33,393 nucleotides of DNA from Actinomycetota bacterium (GCA_019240215.1 JAFAYQ010000033.1:1-33393), one strand, 5' to 3'. Shown: positions 16,350 to 24,663, counted from the stretch's first letter. Program-made: numbers and translations. Notes: generated by a model from the letters alone, not told the origin.

Positions 16350-17410
16350 GCTTCCCCTCCGGCTGCTTCCGCGCCCGCCAGTGCCTCGGCCGGGGCCGGT
16401 TCGGCGTGCCCGATGACATCCTTGCGGCGGGCGTTGCGGGCGTCCATGTCGTGCGGCAGCCAGCAGGCGGACAGGTGGGTCACGTCGCCGCCGACCGGCG
16501 CCAGCTCGGGCACGTCGGTCTTGCAGCGGTCCATGACGTAGGGGCAGCGCGGGTGGAACGGGCACCCGGACGGCAGGTTGATCAGGCTGGGGGGCGAGCC
16601 CGGGATCGGCAGCAGCCGCTCGCGGTCGTCGCCGTAGCCCGGCAGCGACTGCAGCAGGCCCTCGGTGTACGGGTGGTGGTTCTCGTAGAAGATCGCCCGG
16701 CGGCCGGCCCGCTCCATGACGGCGCCCGCGTACATCACGATCACCTCGTCGGCGATGTCGGCGATCACGCCGAGATCGTGGGTGATCATGATGATCGCGG
16801 TGCCGAACTCCTCCTGGAGGGTCTTCATGACCTGGAGGACCTGGGCCTGCACGGTCACGTCGAGCGCGGTGGTCGGCTCGTCGGCGATCAGCAGCTTCGG
16901 GTTCAGCGCCATCGCCATCGCGATCATCGCGCGCTGGCGCATGCCGCCGGAGAACTGGTGCGGATAGTCGTCGACCCGCCGGTCCGGCTGCGGGATGCCG
17001 ACCAGCCGGAGCAGGTCGACCGCGCGCTTGCGGGCCTCGGACTTGGACACGCTCTTGTCGTGCTGGCGGATCATCTCGCCGATCTGCCAGCCCACCTTGT
17101 AGTACGGGTGCAGGCTGGACAACGGGTCCTGGAAGATCATGCCGACCTCGGCCCCGCGGACCCGCTGCAGGTCGCGGGAGCCCATGGTGAGCAGGTCCTG
17201 GCCCTCGAACAGGGCGGTGCCGCTGACGCGGGCGCCGCGGACCAGGCCCATGATGGTCTGGGTGGACACGCTCTTACCGGACCCCGACTCGCCGACGATG
17301 CCGAGGGTCTTCCCGGTGTCGACGTCGAATGACAGCCCGCGGACGGCTTGCACGATGCCGTCCGGCGTGCGGAATGAGACACGGAGGTCGTTGACCTCGA
17401 GGAGCGCCAC
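16346..17410 (-). CDS. OppD/DppD-type ABC transporter ATP-binding protein (operon 2)
   Basis: This 354-residue ATPase begins with GTG: VALLEVNDLRVSFRTPDG. Walker A is GESGSGKS (40-47), the signature is FSGGMRQRAMIAMAMAL, Walker B is LLIADEPTTALD, and the Cys motif is GCPFHPRCPYVMDRCKTD. An AGGTAG ribosome-binding site lies 3-8 bases before the start. Its relation to the operon 1 OppD is clear along the whole length. It follows the binding-protein gene after 183 bases containing a strong hairpin. Confidence 0.93.
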   Translation of the reverse strand: MALLEVNDLRVSFRTPDGIVQAVRGLSFDVDTGKTLGIVGESGSGKSVSTQTIMGLVRGARVSGTALFEGQDLLTMGSRDLQRVRGAEVGMIFQDPLSSLHPYYKVGWQIGEMIRQHDKSVSKSEARKRAVDLLRLVGIPQPDRRVDDYPHQFSGGMRQRAMIAMAMALNPKLLIADEPTTALDVTVQAQVLQVMKTLQEEFGTAIIMITHDLGVIADIADEVIVMYAGAVMERAGRRAIFYENHHPYTEGLLQSLPGYGDDRERLLPIPGSPPSLINLPSGCPFHPRCPYVMDRCKTDVPELAPVGGDVTHLSACWLPHDMDARNARRKDVIGHAEPAPAEALAGAEAAGGEA

Positions 17411-17531
17411 GCGCTACCTACCCTTCGAACCACAACACTGTTGGTACGCAGTGTGACTTCACTTGCCGACGAATGTAACCCCAGCAAGTTTCTCAGCGGT
17501 AACCCTGACCAGGTCCGGGCCCGAATCCGGT

Positions 17532-17575
17532 CAGGGTGGGCGCCCCGCGAACCTTCCGCGGGCACGCCCACCCTG
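17532..17575 (-). terminator. Intercistronic hairpin between binding-protein and oppD-like genes (operon 2)
   Basis: CAGGGTGGGCG (17532-17542) pairs perfectly with CGCCCACCCTG (17565-17575). Inside, CCCGCG (17544-17549) pairs with CGCGGG (17557-17562). No U-tract follows. It lies 18 bases past the binding-protein stop, at the same place as the hairpin in operon 1. Confidence 0.65.
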
Positions 17576-17593
17576 GGTCCGGGCCGTAACCGG

Positions 17594-19438
17594 TTAGCTA
17601 CCAGGCGAGCTCAGCCAGACGTTGGTCGGGTCGAACTGCTGGATAGCCGGGATGTACCAGGCGTTGTGGACGTAGCTGGCGTGGTAGTTCGGCTGCAGGC
17701 CAGCGGTGATCGGGTAGATCGGGGCGTCCTTCATGACCGCCTCGTCCGCCTGCACCCACTGCGCGTCCGCGGTGGCCACGCTGCTCGCGGTGGACGCCGA
17801 CTGGATCATCGAGTTGACCGTCGGGTTGTTGTAGAACCCGAAGTTGCTGCCGACCGGCGGGTAAGCCGCCGAGCCGTTGAACAGCGGGCCGAAGAACGAC
17901 AGCGAGCCCTGGTTGTACCAGTCCGGCGCCCAGCCGCCGACCGCGATGTCCCAGACGCCGCGCTTGGCCACGCTCGGGACCTCGAGGTACTTCGTGTAGA
18001 AGTCGGCCGACGGGGTGCCCAGCAGCTTGACCTTGACGCCGATCTTGGCCAGGTCAGACTGCGTGGCGGTGGCGACCGCGGTGGACTCGGTGGAGTCCGG
18101 CCGGTACAGGATCGTCAGCGACAGGTTGCTCGCCCCCGCCGACGCCAGCAGCTGCTTGGCCTTGGTCGGGTTGTACGGGTACGGGTTGTAGCTCGACGGC
18201 AGGTTGGCCGAGCCGTTGATGCCCGGCGGCAGCACGTGCGTGAGCGGCGGGTTGACGACCGGGTTGATGACCTGGGTCAGGTGCGCCCGGCTGATGCCGT
18301 AGCTCAGCGCCTGCCGGACCGCGACCTTCGCCAGCGCGCCGGAGTTGTTCGGCGAGGCCGCGTTGAAGATCAGGTACGGGTTCGACGACAGTGTCGGGCC
18401 GAGGTTGAAGTTGTGGTTCAGCCCCTGCTGCATCTGCTTGATCAGGCCGGCCACCGACTGCAGCGGCGGGAACGCGTCGAACTCCATCGAGGCGTTGGCC
18501 GAGTTGGTCTCCAGCTGCTGCTGGACGCTGGCCTGGTTGCCGGTCTCGCTGACCACGATCTTGTTCACGTAGGCCTTGCGCAGCGGGTCGCTGCTCGCCT
18601 TCCAGGCCGGGTTGCGGGTGAACACGATCTGCCGGGCCGGCGTGTAGCTCTGGATCTGGTACGGGCCGTCGGCGATCTCGTGCTGCTGGGCAGCGGCGCT
18701 GGCGGGCACGTAGCTGAGCGACTCGATCGGGGCCGGCGCGAACGCGTCCAGCTCCAGCTGGCCCGGGAAGTACGAGGCCGGGTGGGTCAGCGTGTACGAG
18801 ATCGACTGGCCGTTGACCTTGACGCCGGACGGCGAGTGCGAGGCCAGGTAGGCCTTCATCGCGGGCGCGGTCGTCGCCTTGGCGAAGCCACTGCAGAACG
18901 AGGCGTAACCCACGATCAGCGACTCGAAGTCGGGCAGGCCACCGAACGGCTGAACACCGTTGCAGGAACGCTCGAGGCCGCGCAGCGCGTCGGCGCCGGT
19001 GACCTGGCGGGCCGGAGTAGTGTTCCACATCGCGCCGGTGCGGATGGTGACCGTGTAGGTCTTCCCACCGTTGCTCACGACCGGTGCGGCGGTGGCGAGG
19101 TCGGGCTCGGCGTCGGTGGTCTGGCCGTTGGTCGCCCCGTAGTCGTACAGGTAGCGCTGGTACATGCGCTGGGCGAGGCCGCCGATCGAGTAATAGCTGA
19201 TGTTGTAGTCAACGTAGTCGACGTCGCCCTGACCGAGCATGTACAGGGTGCCGCCCGACTTGGGACTACCCGTGCCCGGGTTGACGCCCTGAGTGCCGGA
19301 ATTCAGCGATGTCGAGCCACTGCCGCTCGACGACTTGCCACCACTTCCGGACGACGAACTGCCACCACAGGCGGCTACCGCCGTTGCCAGGGCTACCACG
19401 CCGACGACGGAACCAAACGCATAGGAGCGTTTCCGCAT
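17594..19438 (-). CDS. Peptide/solute-binding lipoprotein, SBP family 5 (operon 2)
   Basis: This 614-residue binding protein begins MRKRSYAFGSVVGVVALATA-VAAC-GG, a lipoprotein signal with lipid-anchor Cys24, followed by a Ser/Gly linker. Family 5 segments include GKTYTVTIRTGAMWNTTPARQVTGADALRG, DGPYQIQSYTPARQIVFTRNPAW and KVAVRQALSYGISR. The frame extends 18 codons upstream, but the Met at 19438 is preferred: it has an AGGAGAGAG ribosome-binding site and places the signal peptide correctly. It ends in VWLSS, as the operon 1 protein ends in VWLSK, showing common origin. Sequence divergence is large in the lobes, so ligands probably differ. Confidence 0.93.
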   Translation of the reverse strand: MRKRSYAFGSVVGVVALATAVAACGGSSSSGSGGKSSSGSGSTSLNSGTQGVNPGTGSPKSGGTLYMLGQGDVDYVDYNISYYSIGGLAQRMYQRYLYDYGATNGQTTDAEPDLATAAPVVSNGGKTYTVTIRTGAMWNTTPARQVTGADALRGLERSCNGVQPFGGLPDFESLIVGYASFCSGFAKATTAPAMKAYLASHSPSGVKVNGQSISYTLTHPASYFPGQLELDAFAPAPIESLSYVPASAAAQQHEIADGPYQIQSYTPARQIVFTRNPAWKASSDPLRKAYVNKIVVSETGNQASVQQQLETNSANASMEFDAFPPLQSVAGLIKQMQQGLNHNFNLGPTLSSNPYLIFNAASPNNSGALAKVAVRQALSYGISRAHLTQVINPVVNPPLTHVLPPGINGSANLPSSYNPYPYNPTKAKQLLASAGASNLSLTILYRPDSTESTAVATATQSDLAKIGVKVKLLGTPSADFYTKYLEVPSVAKRGVWDIAVGGWAPDWYNQGSLSFFGPLFNGSAAYPPVGSNFGFYNNPTVNSMIQSASTASSVATADAQWVQADEAVMKDAPIYPITAGLQPNYHASYVHNAWYIPAIQQFDPTNVWLSSPGS

Positions 19439-19555
19439 CGACTCTCTCCTCTCCACTTTGTGCCGCCCGGTGAAGTTGTCCACGGGGCGCAATGACCGGG
19501 GGCCGATTCAGCCACCGGGCGTGACGACGTGCCAGCCTCGGCAGGCCGTCGCATT

Positions 19556-19585
19556 ATCGTAGAAGTGCGTTCTGTTAGATGTGAA
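19556..19585 (-). promoter_or_regulatory. Promoter of Opp operon 2 with an inverted repeat in the spacer
   Basis: On the minus strand TTCACA (plus 19580-19585) and TACGAT (19556-19561) are separated by 18 bases. The -35 matches the consensus in five of six positions. The sequence AGAA-GTGCG-TTCT (19561-19573) lies between the two boxes and could be an operator. Confidence 0.55.
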
Positions 19586-19589
19586 CAGC

Positions 19590-19614
19590 CACAATTACGG
19601 TGAGGGGAATTGTG
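19590..19614. promoter_or_regulatory. Inverted repeat CACAATT-N11-AATTGTG
   Basis: A perfect 7-bp inverted repeat lies just upstream of the predicted -35 of Opp operon 2. Its right half includes GGGAATTGT, which also occurs upstream of Opp operon 1. It could be an activator or repressor site. Confidence 0.4.
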
Positions 19615-19678
19615 ACTTGACGGTAACCATACCGGGGCATTTGCGGCATTTGCGCAGCAACCTGGGGTTCCGTCCGCG

Positions 19679-19700
19679 TGGGAGCCCACAATAGCTCCCA
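19679..19700 (-). terminator. Hairpin after the SCO1664-like gene
   Basis: TGGGAGC (19679-19685) and GCTCCCA (19694-19700) form a 7-bp stem with an 8-base loop, 13 bases past the stop at 19714. There is no U-tract, so it is a possible but weak terminator of the 19714-22473 gene group. Confidence 0.4.
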
Positions 19701-19713
19701 GCGATCTCCGCGC

Positions 19714-20547
19714 TTAGTAGGGGGGCCACGGAATCGCGGGCCAGTCCTCCGGCGGGTACGGGTGCGCCCGGTGCTTGAGCAGCTTGTCCACCCGGATGGT
19801 GGTCGCCTCGAGTTCGCCCGGCGAAAGCCACTGGGACAGTTCTTCGCTCAGCTCACCCTCGAGCAGCCCGTGCAGGCGGCGCAGGGCGTCCACGTCCCGG
19901 CGGGGCAGGCTCTTGCCCCGCCACTGCCACAGCACGGTCCGCAGCTTGTAGTCCTCGGCGAAGCAGACGCCGTGGTCACAGCCGTACAGGTGGCCACCGC
20001 GGACCGGCAGCAGGTGCCCGATCTTACGGTCGGCGTTGTTGACGACCGCGTCGAAGGTGGCCAGGTCGCGCAGGCCCGGGTGGTCGCTGCGGCGGGCCAG
20101 CTCGATCAGGTCGGCCTGCGGGTCGACCTCGATCCAGAGCTGGCACATGCCCGGCCCGAACGGCCCGTCCCGCATCACCGTCGGCGGCACCACGTTCCAG
20201 CCGGACGCGCGGGACACCACGTAGGCGGCCACCTCGCGGCCGGCCAGGGTGCCGACCGGGAAGTCCCACAGCGGCCGCTCGCCCGAAATCGGCTTGTACA
20301 CGCAGGCGGCCTCGTAGTCGCCGGTGCTGACCGCGCAGTACCAGGTCTCGTTGGACGCCTCCACCAGCCGCCCCAGCACCTCCAGGCTGCCCTGGCTGAG
20401 CAGGTCGCGGGCGGCCTGGTCGGCTTCGGGGGTCAGGGCGCCGGAGCCCCGGTTCTCCCCACCCTCGTTCCCGCCCGCGTTACCGCCGGACCGGCGGCGG
20501 CCGCCGGATGGGCGGCGCCGGGGCGGGGACGCGAAGCCGTCAAGCAC
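19714..20547 (-). CDS. SCO1664-like conserved protein, PI3/4-kinase-like fold
   Basis: This 277-residue actinobacterial protein is often described as phosphatidylinositol-kinase-like. An Arg/Gly/Pro-rich, probably disordered N-terminus (about 40 residues) precedes the conserved part. Kinase-like features include AACVYKPISGERPLWDFP (a Lys in the expected nucleotide-binding strand), TFDAVVNNADRKIGH (resembling a catalytic loop with Asp and Asn) and LYGCDHGVCFAEDYKLRT (a metal-binding Asp position). Activity is not established in what I know of the family. The GTG start overlaps the DUF3090 stop by eight bases. In other actinobacteria mshC is usually close by; here the next element is the second Opp operon. 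Confidence 0.85.
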   Translation of the reverse strand: MLDGFASPPRRRPSGGRRRSGGNAGGNEGGENRGSGALTPEADQAARDLLSQGSLEVLGRLVEASNETWYCAVSTGDYEAACVYKPISGERPLWDFPVGTLAGREVAAYVVSRASGWNVVPPTVMRDGPFGPGMCQLWIEVDPQADLIELARRSDHPGLRDLATFDAVVNNADRKIGHLLPVRGGHLYGCDHGVCFAEDYKLRTVLWQWRGKSLPRRDVDALRRLHGLLEGELSEELSQWLSPGELEATTIRVDKLLKHRAHPYPPEDWPAIPWPPY

Positions 20548-21097
20548 TGACGCGATGCCCGTTCTGACGAGGGCAGACGTGCCCGTCGGCGTTCAGCGGG
20601 AGCCCGCACAGCGGGCACGGCGGCCGCCCGGCCGCCACCACCGCCAGCGCCCGCTGGGCGAACGCGCGGGCGGCGCCGGGGGTGATGCGCACCCGCAGCA
20701 CGGCCGGCCCGCCGGCCGGAATCTCGTCCGCCAGCGGCTCGACCGGCTCTTCGGTCGCCTCCTGGGCCTCGATGACCACCCGGTTCTCGTCGCCGTCCCA
20801 GGCCAGCGCGATCGCGCCGACCCGGAACTCCTCTTCCACCGGCATGTCCAGCGGGCCGTCGTCCTGCAGCCCGGCCGGGGCGGCCGCGGGCACCTCGGGC
20901 GATCCGCCGCTGCGCCGCAGGATCTCGTCGAGCAGCTCGTCGAGCCGCTCCGCCAGCAAGCTGACCTGGAACTTCTCCAGGGAGACGCTGGTGACCCGCC
21001 CTTGTGAGGTGGCCTGGAGGTAAAAGGTCCGCTCCCCCGGCTGCCCGACGGAACCCGCCACGAACCGCTCGGGCGGGTCGTACATGTAGACCGGCAT
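20540..21097 (-). CDS. DUF3090 family protein
   Basis: This 185-residue cytoplasmic protein matches the actinobacterial DUF3090 family: it begins MPVYMYDPPERFVAGSVGQPGERTFYLQA, continues SVSLEKFQVSLLAERLDELLDEILRR, and ends in a Cys-containing motif CPLCGLPLNADGHVCPRQNGH. The last is a four-Cys zinc-ribbon-like pattern (C-x2-C and C with His nearby). The Met at 21097 is chosen because family members begin with it, four bases after the phosphomutase stop. Function is unknown; the constant pairing with a phosphomutase and a kinase-like protein suggests a shared process. Confidence 0.9.
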   Translation of the reverse strand: MPVYMYDPPERFVAGSVGQPGERTFYLQATSQGRVTSVSLEKFQVSLLAERLDELLDEILRRSGGSPEVPAAAPAGLQDDGPLDMPVEEEFRVGAIALAWDGDENRVVIEAQEATEEPVEPLADEIPAGGPAVLRVRITPGAARAFAQRALAVVAAGRPPCPLCGLPLNADGHVCPRQNGHRVSA

Positions 21098-21101
21098 GCC
21101 T

Positions 21102-21833
21102 CTATCCTCGCGCCTTGGCGGTGTCGTCGTGAACGGGCCCCGCGGCTCCCGCGCCCCCGCCGACCATCGCGTCGCTGGACTCGGCCGCCTCCTCCGGCTC
21201 GTCCGGCTTGGGCAGCAGGTCCGCCACAGCACCGCCTATGTCGTTCATCCGCAGCAGGAACGGCCGCAGCGGGGTGTAGCGGATCACGGTCAGCGAGCAC
21301 GGATCGGCCACGATCCGCTGGCTCTGGTCCAAGTGCAGGCCGAGGGCATCGGCCACGATGGCCTTGATCACGTCCCCGTGCGAGCAGACCACGTAGGTGG
21401 CCTTCTCGCCCAGCCGGGTGTTCCAGTCACGCACCGCGGTCACCGCCCGGTGCTGCATGTCGAGCATGGCCTCGCCGTCCGGACCGGGGAACCGGACCGC
21501 ACTCGGGTGCGCCTGCACGACCTTCCACAGCGGGTCCTTGGCCAGCACCTTGAGTTCCTGGCCGGTCCAGTCGCCGTAGTGGCACTCCCCCACCCGCTCG
21601 TCGGTCTGGAGGGCGGGGCGGCCGTCGGTGGCGGCGATCGCGGCCGCGGTCTGCTGGCAGCGCTCGAGCGGGCTGCTGACGATCGCGTCCAGCGGCAGGG
21701 CGGCCAGCCGTAGGGCGAGCGCCTGGGCCTGGGTGGTGCCGCGCTCGTCGAGCGGGATGCCCGGAGTCCAGCCGGACAGGGAGTGGCCGGTCGCGGCGGT
21801 CAAGCCGTGGCGGACCAGCAGTACGGTCGTCAC
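21102..21833 (-). CDS. Histidine phosphatase, MSMEG_4193-type putative phosphomutase
   Basis: This 243-residue histidine-phosphatase (phosphoglycerate-mutase-like) protein has the phospho-acceptor motif VLLVRHGLTAATG near the N-terminus, followed by SSPLERCQQTA, the Glu-containing ECHYGDWTG, and the second catalytic His in VVCSHGDVIKA. The C-terminus is a Glu/Gly/Ala-rich tail. The start is taken at GTG 21833, giving VTTVLLVRHG. A TAGAGT -10-like box ends 7 bases before this GTG and includes the stop codon of the FHA gene, so the gene may also have its own leaderless transcript. The substrate is unknown. Confidence 0.9.
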   Translation of the reverse strand: MTTVLLVRHGLTAATGHSLSGWTPGIPLDERGTTQAQALALRLAALPLDAIVSSPLERCQQTAAAIAATDGRPALQTDERVGECHYGDWTGQELKVLAKDPLWKVVQAHPSAVRFPGPDGEAMLDMQHRAVTAVRDWNTRLGEKATYVVCSHGDVIKAIVADALGLHLDQSQRIVADPCSLTVIRYTPLRPFLLRMNDIGGAVADLLPKPDEPEEAAESSDAMVGGGAGAAGPVHDDTAKARG

Positions 21834-21840
21834 CTGCCCG

Positions 21841-21846
21841 ACTCTA
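21841..21846 (-). promoter_or_regulatory. -10-like box before the phosphomutase gene
   Basis: TAGAGT on the minus strand is followed by 7 bases and the GTG start. Its TAG is also the stop codon of the upstream FHA gene. No -35 was seen. Confidence 0.35.
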
Positions 21847-22473
21847 GCCGGGCCGGGCGGCGCCCCGGCCATGCTGCTCGGCGCCGACGACGAACACCGC
21901 CGAGCCGAACATCACGTGGTCACCGGGCTGGACGACCACCGGCTGGCGGACCCGCCAGCCGTTCACCCGGGTGCCGTTGGTGGATCCGGTGTCGGCCAGC
22001 AGCCAGCGGTCACCCTCACGGTCGAGGCGGGCGTGCCAGCGGGACACCGAGGTGTCCTCGATCAGCAGGTCGCAGGCGCCGTCGCGGCCGATGGTGAAGC
22101 TGATGCCGGCCTCGGCGGGCGGAAAGAACAGCGGCCTCGGCGGTGGGTGTGACGGGGACCGATGAGGGGGCTGAGATTGAACTGGGCGCCGCAGCGGTTC
22201 GACCACGCTGTCGCGGACCGCGTCGCGGACCGCCCGCAGCGCCGCCCGGCCGCGCGGCCGGTCCTGGCGAGGCAGGTCGGTGAACAGGCCGTCCAGCTGG
22301 TGGCGGTCGCGGGCGCCGAATGCCTCGTCCACCCGGTGCATGAACGTCTCCTGCGACAGGCGGCCCTCGGCGAACCGTTCGCGCAGCTCATCGATCGCGT
22401 CGTCGCGCTCAGAGTCGGACGCCCGGATCACGGCGTCCGGATTGGTGGGCGCATCCGCCGAGGAGGCAGCCAT
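21844..22473 (-). CDS. DUF1707-FHA domain protein
   Basis: This 209-residue protein has an N-terminal DUF1707 domain (about residues 16-70: IRASDSERDDAIDELRERFAEGRLSQETFMHRVDEAFGARDRHQLDGLFTDLP), a Pro/Arg-rich linker, and a C-terminal FHA domain. The phosphothreonine-binding residues of the FHA domain are visible: Gly-Arg in TIGRDGACD, Ser-Arg-x-His in VSRWHARL, and GSTNGTRVNG. Such proteins read Ser/Thr-kinase phosphorylation, often in cell-envelope control. No kinase gene is in the window. A longer frame exists, but ATG 22473 is placed 6 bases after a well-formed promoter. Confidence 0.88.
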   Translation of the reverse strand: MAASSADAPTNPDAVIRASDSERDDAIDELRERFAEGRLSQETFMHRVDEAFGARDRHQLDGLFTDLPRQDRPRGRAALRAVRDAVRDSVVEPLRRPVQSQPPHRSPSHPPPRPLFFPPAEAGISFTIGRDGACDLLIEDTSVSRWHARLDREGDRWLLADTGSTNGTRVNGWRVRQPVVVQPGDHVMFGSAVFVVGAEQHGRGAARPG

Positions 22474-22479
22474 AACTTG

Positions 22480-22508
22480 AGTATCGGTGGCCCGGCGGGC
22501 CACGGCAA
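22480..22508 (-). promoter_or_regulatory. Promoter of the FHA gene (leaderless)
   Basis: On the minus strand TTGCCG (plus 22503-22508), a 17-base spacer and GATACT (22480-22485) precede the ATG by six bases. This is a good sigma-70-type match with no room for a Shine-Dalgarno leader. Confidence 0.6.
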
Positions 22509-22544
22509 GCGAGTCGGTTCCGGATGAACGTCACCGGCCTGGGC

Positions 22545-22550
22545 TACGCT
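22545..22550 (+). promoter_or_regulatory. -10 box of recD2 (leaderless start)
   Basis: TACGCT ends 7 bases before the ATG of the helicase gene. No good -35 or Shine-Dalgarno sequence is seen. It is divergent from the FHA promoter within the same 84-base gap. Confidence 0.5.
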
Positions 22551-22557
22551 GACCGGG

Positions 22558-24663
22558 ATGTCCACCGTGAGCGACGAATCGGCGACCCGGCTGTTCGGCG
22601 AGTTCTGCGTCGCCGGGCTGTGGCCGGGCGTCGGCCGCGTCATGGCCGAGAAGCTGCAGGCGGCCGGGATCAGCCGCCCCGACGACGTGACGGCCGGGCG
22701 GCTGGAGCTGGTCGAGGGCGTCGGGCCCAAGCGGGCGGCCCGGCTGGCGGCCGCGTTCACCCGCGCGCAGCCCGCCTACGAGACGGCCGGGCTGCTGACC
22801 AGCTGCCGGGTGCCGGCCCGGTTCGCGGGCCAGGCGGTGGCGCTGCTCGGCCCGCTGGCGGCCGAGACGCTGCGCGAGGACCCGTGGAAGCTGCTCACGC
22901 TGCCGCAGATCAAGCCCGAGCAGGCCGACTGGTTCGCGCGCCAGCTGCTGGCCGAGGGGGCCACCCCGCAGGACCCGCGGCGGGGCCGGGCGCTGGTCGT
23001 GCACCTGCTGAACAAGGCGGCCAGGGACGGGCACACGGCCGCACCGGCCGCGGCGGTGCTGACCGCGCTGGGCCGGTTCGGGGTCGGCGACCCCGGCAGC
23101 GCGGTGGTGGCCGCGATCGACGACGGCTCGGTGCTCCCGTTCGAGCCGCGCCCGCCCGCGGATGCGGAAAATGCTGAAAAGGCCGATGAGGCGGAAGAGT
23201 TCGACGAGGATGCGGAGCAGGCCGAGGGACTGGTCAGCTCGAGCACGCTGCTGGCGCTGACCCAGTACGCGATCGCCGAGGAGGCGGTCGCCGAGGGCCT
23301 GCAGCGGCTGGCGGCGACGGCCGAACCGCTGCCCGGGACCGGCGACCCGCTGGCGGCGGTGACCGACGCCGAGCTGGACGACAAGCAGCACGCGGCGGTG
23401 GCGGCGGTGGCCGAGCACGGGGTCGCGGTGCTGACCGGCGGCCCCGGCACCGGCAAGAGCCGCACGGTGGCGGCGGTGGTCGCGCTGGCCTCGCAGCGCG
23501 GGCTGCGGGTGGCGCTGGCCGCCCCGACCGGGCGGGCCGCCAAGCGGCTGGAGGAGCTGGCGGGCGCGCCCGCGACCACCCTGCACCGGCTGCTGGGGGC
23601 GCAGGGGCAGGGCATCAGCCGGCCCGGCGCGGACAGCCAGGGCGCGCCGGACAACCTGTTCAGCGACGGGACATCCTTCCCCGGCGGTGAGACCAGTACC
23701 GCGCGGGAAGGCAGCTGGGTGTTCGCCCGCGGCGAGGAGTGGCCGCTGGACGCCGAGCTGGTGGTGGTGGACGAGAGCTCGATGCTCGACGTCGAGCTGG
23801 CGGCCGCGCTGATCGAGGCGTGCGCCGACGGGACCCGGCTGCTGCTGGTGGGCGACCCGGCCCAGCTGCCGTCGATCGGCCCGGGCCGGGTGCTGGCCGA
23901 CATCATCGACTCCGGCGCGGTCCCGGTCACCGAGCTGACCACGCTGTACCGGCAGAAGGACGGCGGCATCATCGCCAAGCTGGCCACCGCGGTGCGGGGC
24001 GGCGACCTGCCCGCCGTCAGCTCGCCCGAGCACGAGGTGGTGGTGGTGACCGCCCGCGGCAGCGCCGAGGCCGCCCACCGGGTCACCCAGCTGGTGACCG
24101 ACTCGATCCCCCGCGCGCTGGATATCGCGGCCGAGGAGATCCAGGTCGTCACCCCGGTCCACAAGGGGCCGGCCGGCACGATCGAGCTCAACCGGGCGCT
24201 CAAGGCCAAGCTCAACCCGGGACCGGGCGAGCACCGCGGGTTCGACCCGGGTGACCGGGTGGTGGCGGTGGCCAACCACGCCGACGACGGCTTCACCAAC
24301 GGTGAGGTCGGCACGGTGGTGACCGCCGACGGCGAGGGGCTGACGATCTCGTTCAGCGGGCTGCCGGTCACGGTCCCGTTCCGGCTGCTGGCCGACCTGC
24401 GGCACGGCTGGGCCATCACCGTGCACCGGGCCCAGGGCAGCGAGTGGCCGGCCGTGGTTGCGGTGTTCCCCAGCGAGGCCGGCACCATGCTGTCGCGGCC
24501 GCTGGTCTACACCGCGCTGACCCGGGCCCAGCACCACCTGTCGATCGTGCACGGCGCGGGTCCGGCCCTGGCCCGGGCGGTGCGCACGATCGGCGAGCGC
24601 CCGCGCGAGACCCGGCTGGCCAGCCTGCTCAGCGAGAGCATGGCCGAGCTGGCCGGGGACTGA
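22558..24663 (+). CDS. recD2: RecD2-type ATP-dependent DNA helicase (superfamily 1B)
   Basis: This 701-residue helicase has an N-terminal helix-hairpin-helix region (PGVGRVMAEKLQAAGI and LELVEGVGPKRAARLAAAF). An acidic insert follows at about residues 199-224 (many Ala, Glu, Asp). The SF1 core has Walker A GGPGTGKS (294-301, Lys300), motif Ia AAPTGRAAKRL, Walker B VVVDESSM (Asp405-Glu406), motif III LLVGDPAQLPSIGPG, and C-terminal motifs WAITVHRAQGSEWPAVV and YTALTRAQ. RecD2 proteins unwind DNA 5' to 3' outside RecBCD. No recB or recC is nearby, which supports RecD2 rather than RecD. The stop is followed seven bases later by the UspA-like gene. Confidence 0.93.
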   Translation: MSTVSDESATRLFGEFCVAGLWPGVGRVMAEKLQAAGISRPDDVTAGRLELVEGVGPKRAARLAAAFTRAQPAYETAGLLTSCRVPARFAGQAVALLGPLAAETLREDPWKLLTLPQIKPEQADWFARQLLAEGATPQDPRRGRALVVHLLNKAARDGHTAAPAAAVLTALGRFGVGDPGSAVVAAIDDGSVLPFEPRPPADAENAEKADEAEEFDEDAEQAEGLVSSSTLLALTQYAIAEEAVAEGLQRLAATAEPLPGTGDPLAAVTDAELDDKQHAAVAAVAEHGVAVLTGGPGTGKSRTVAAVVALASQRGLRVALAAPTGRAAKRLEELAGAPATTLHRLLGAQGQGISRPGADSQGAPDNLFSDGTSFPGGETSTAREGSWVFARGEEWPLDAELVVVDESSMLDVELAAALIEACADGTRLLLVGDPAQLPSIGPGRVLADIIDSGAVPVTELTTLYRQKDGGIIAKLATAVRGGDLPAVSSPEHEVVVVTARGSAEAAHRVTQLVTDSIPRALDIAAEEIQVVTPVHKGPAGTIELNRALKAKLNPGPGEHRGFDPGDRVVAVANHADDGFTNGEVGTVVTADGEGLTISFSGLPVTVPFRLLADLRHGWAITVHRAQGSEWPAVVAVFPSEAGTMLSRPLVYTALTRAQHHLSIVHGAGPALARAVRTIGERPRETRLASLLSESMAELAGD

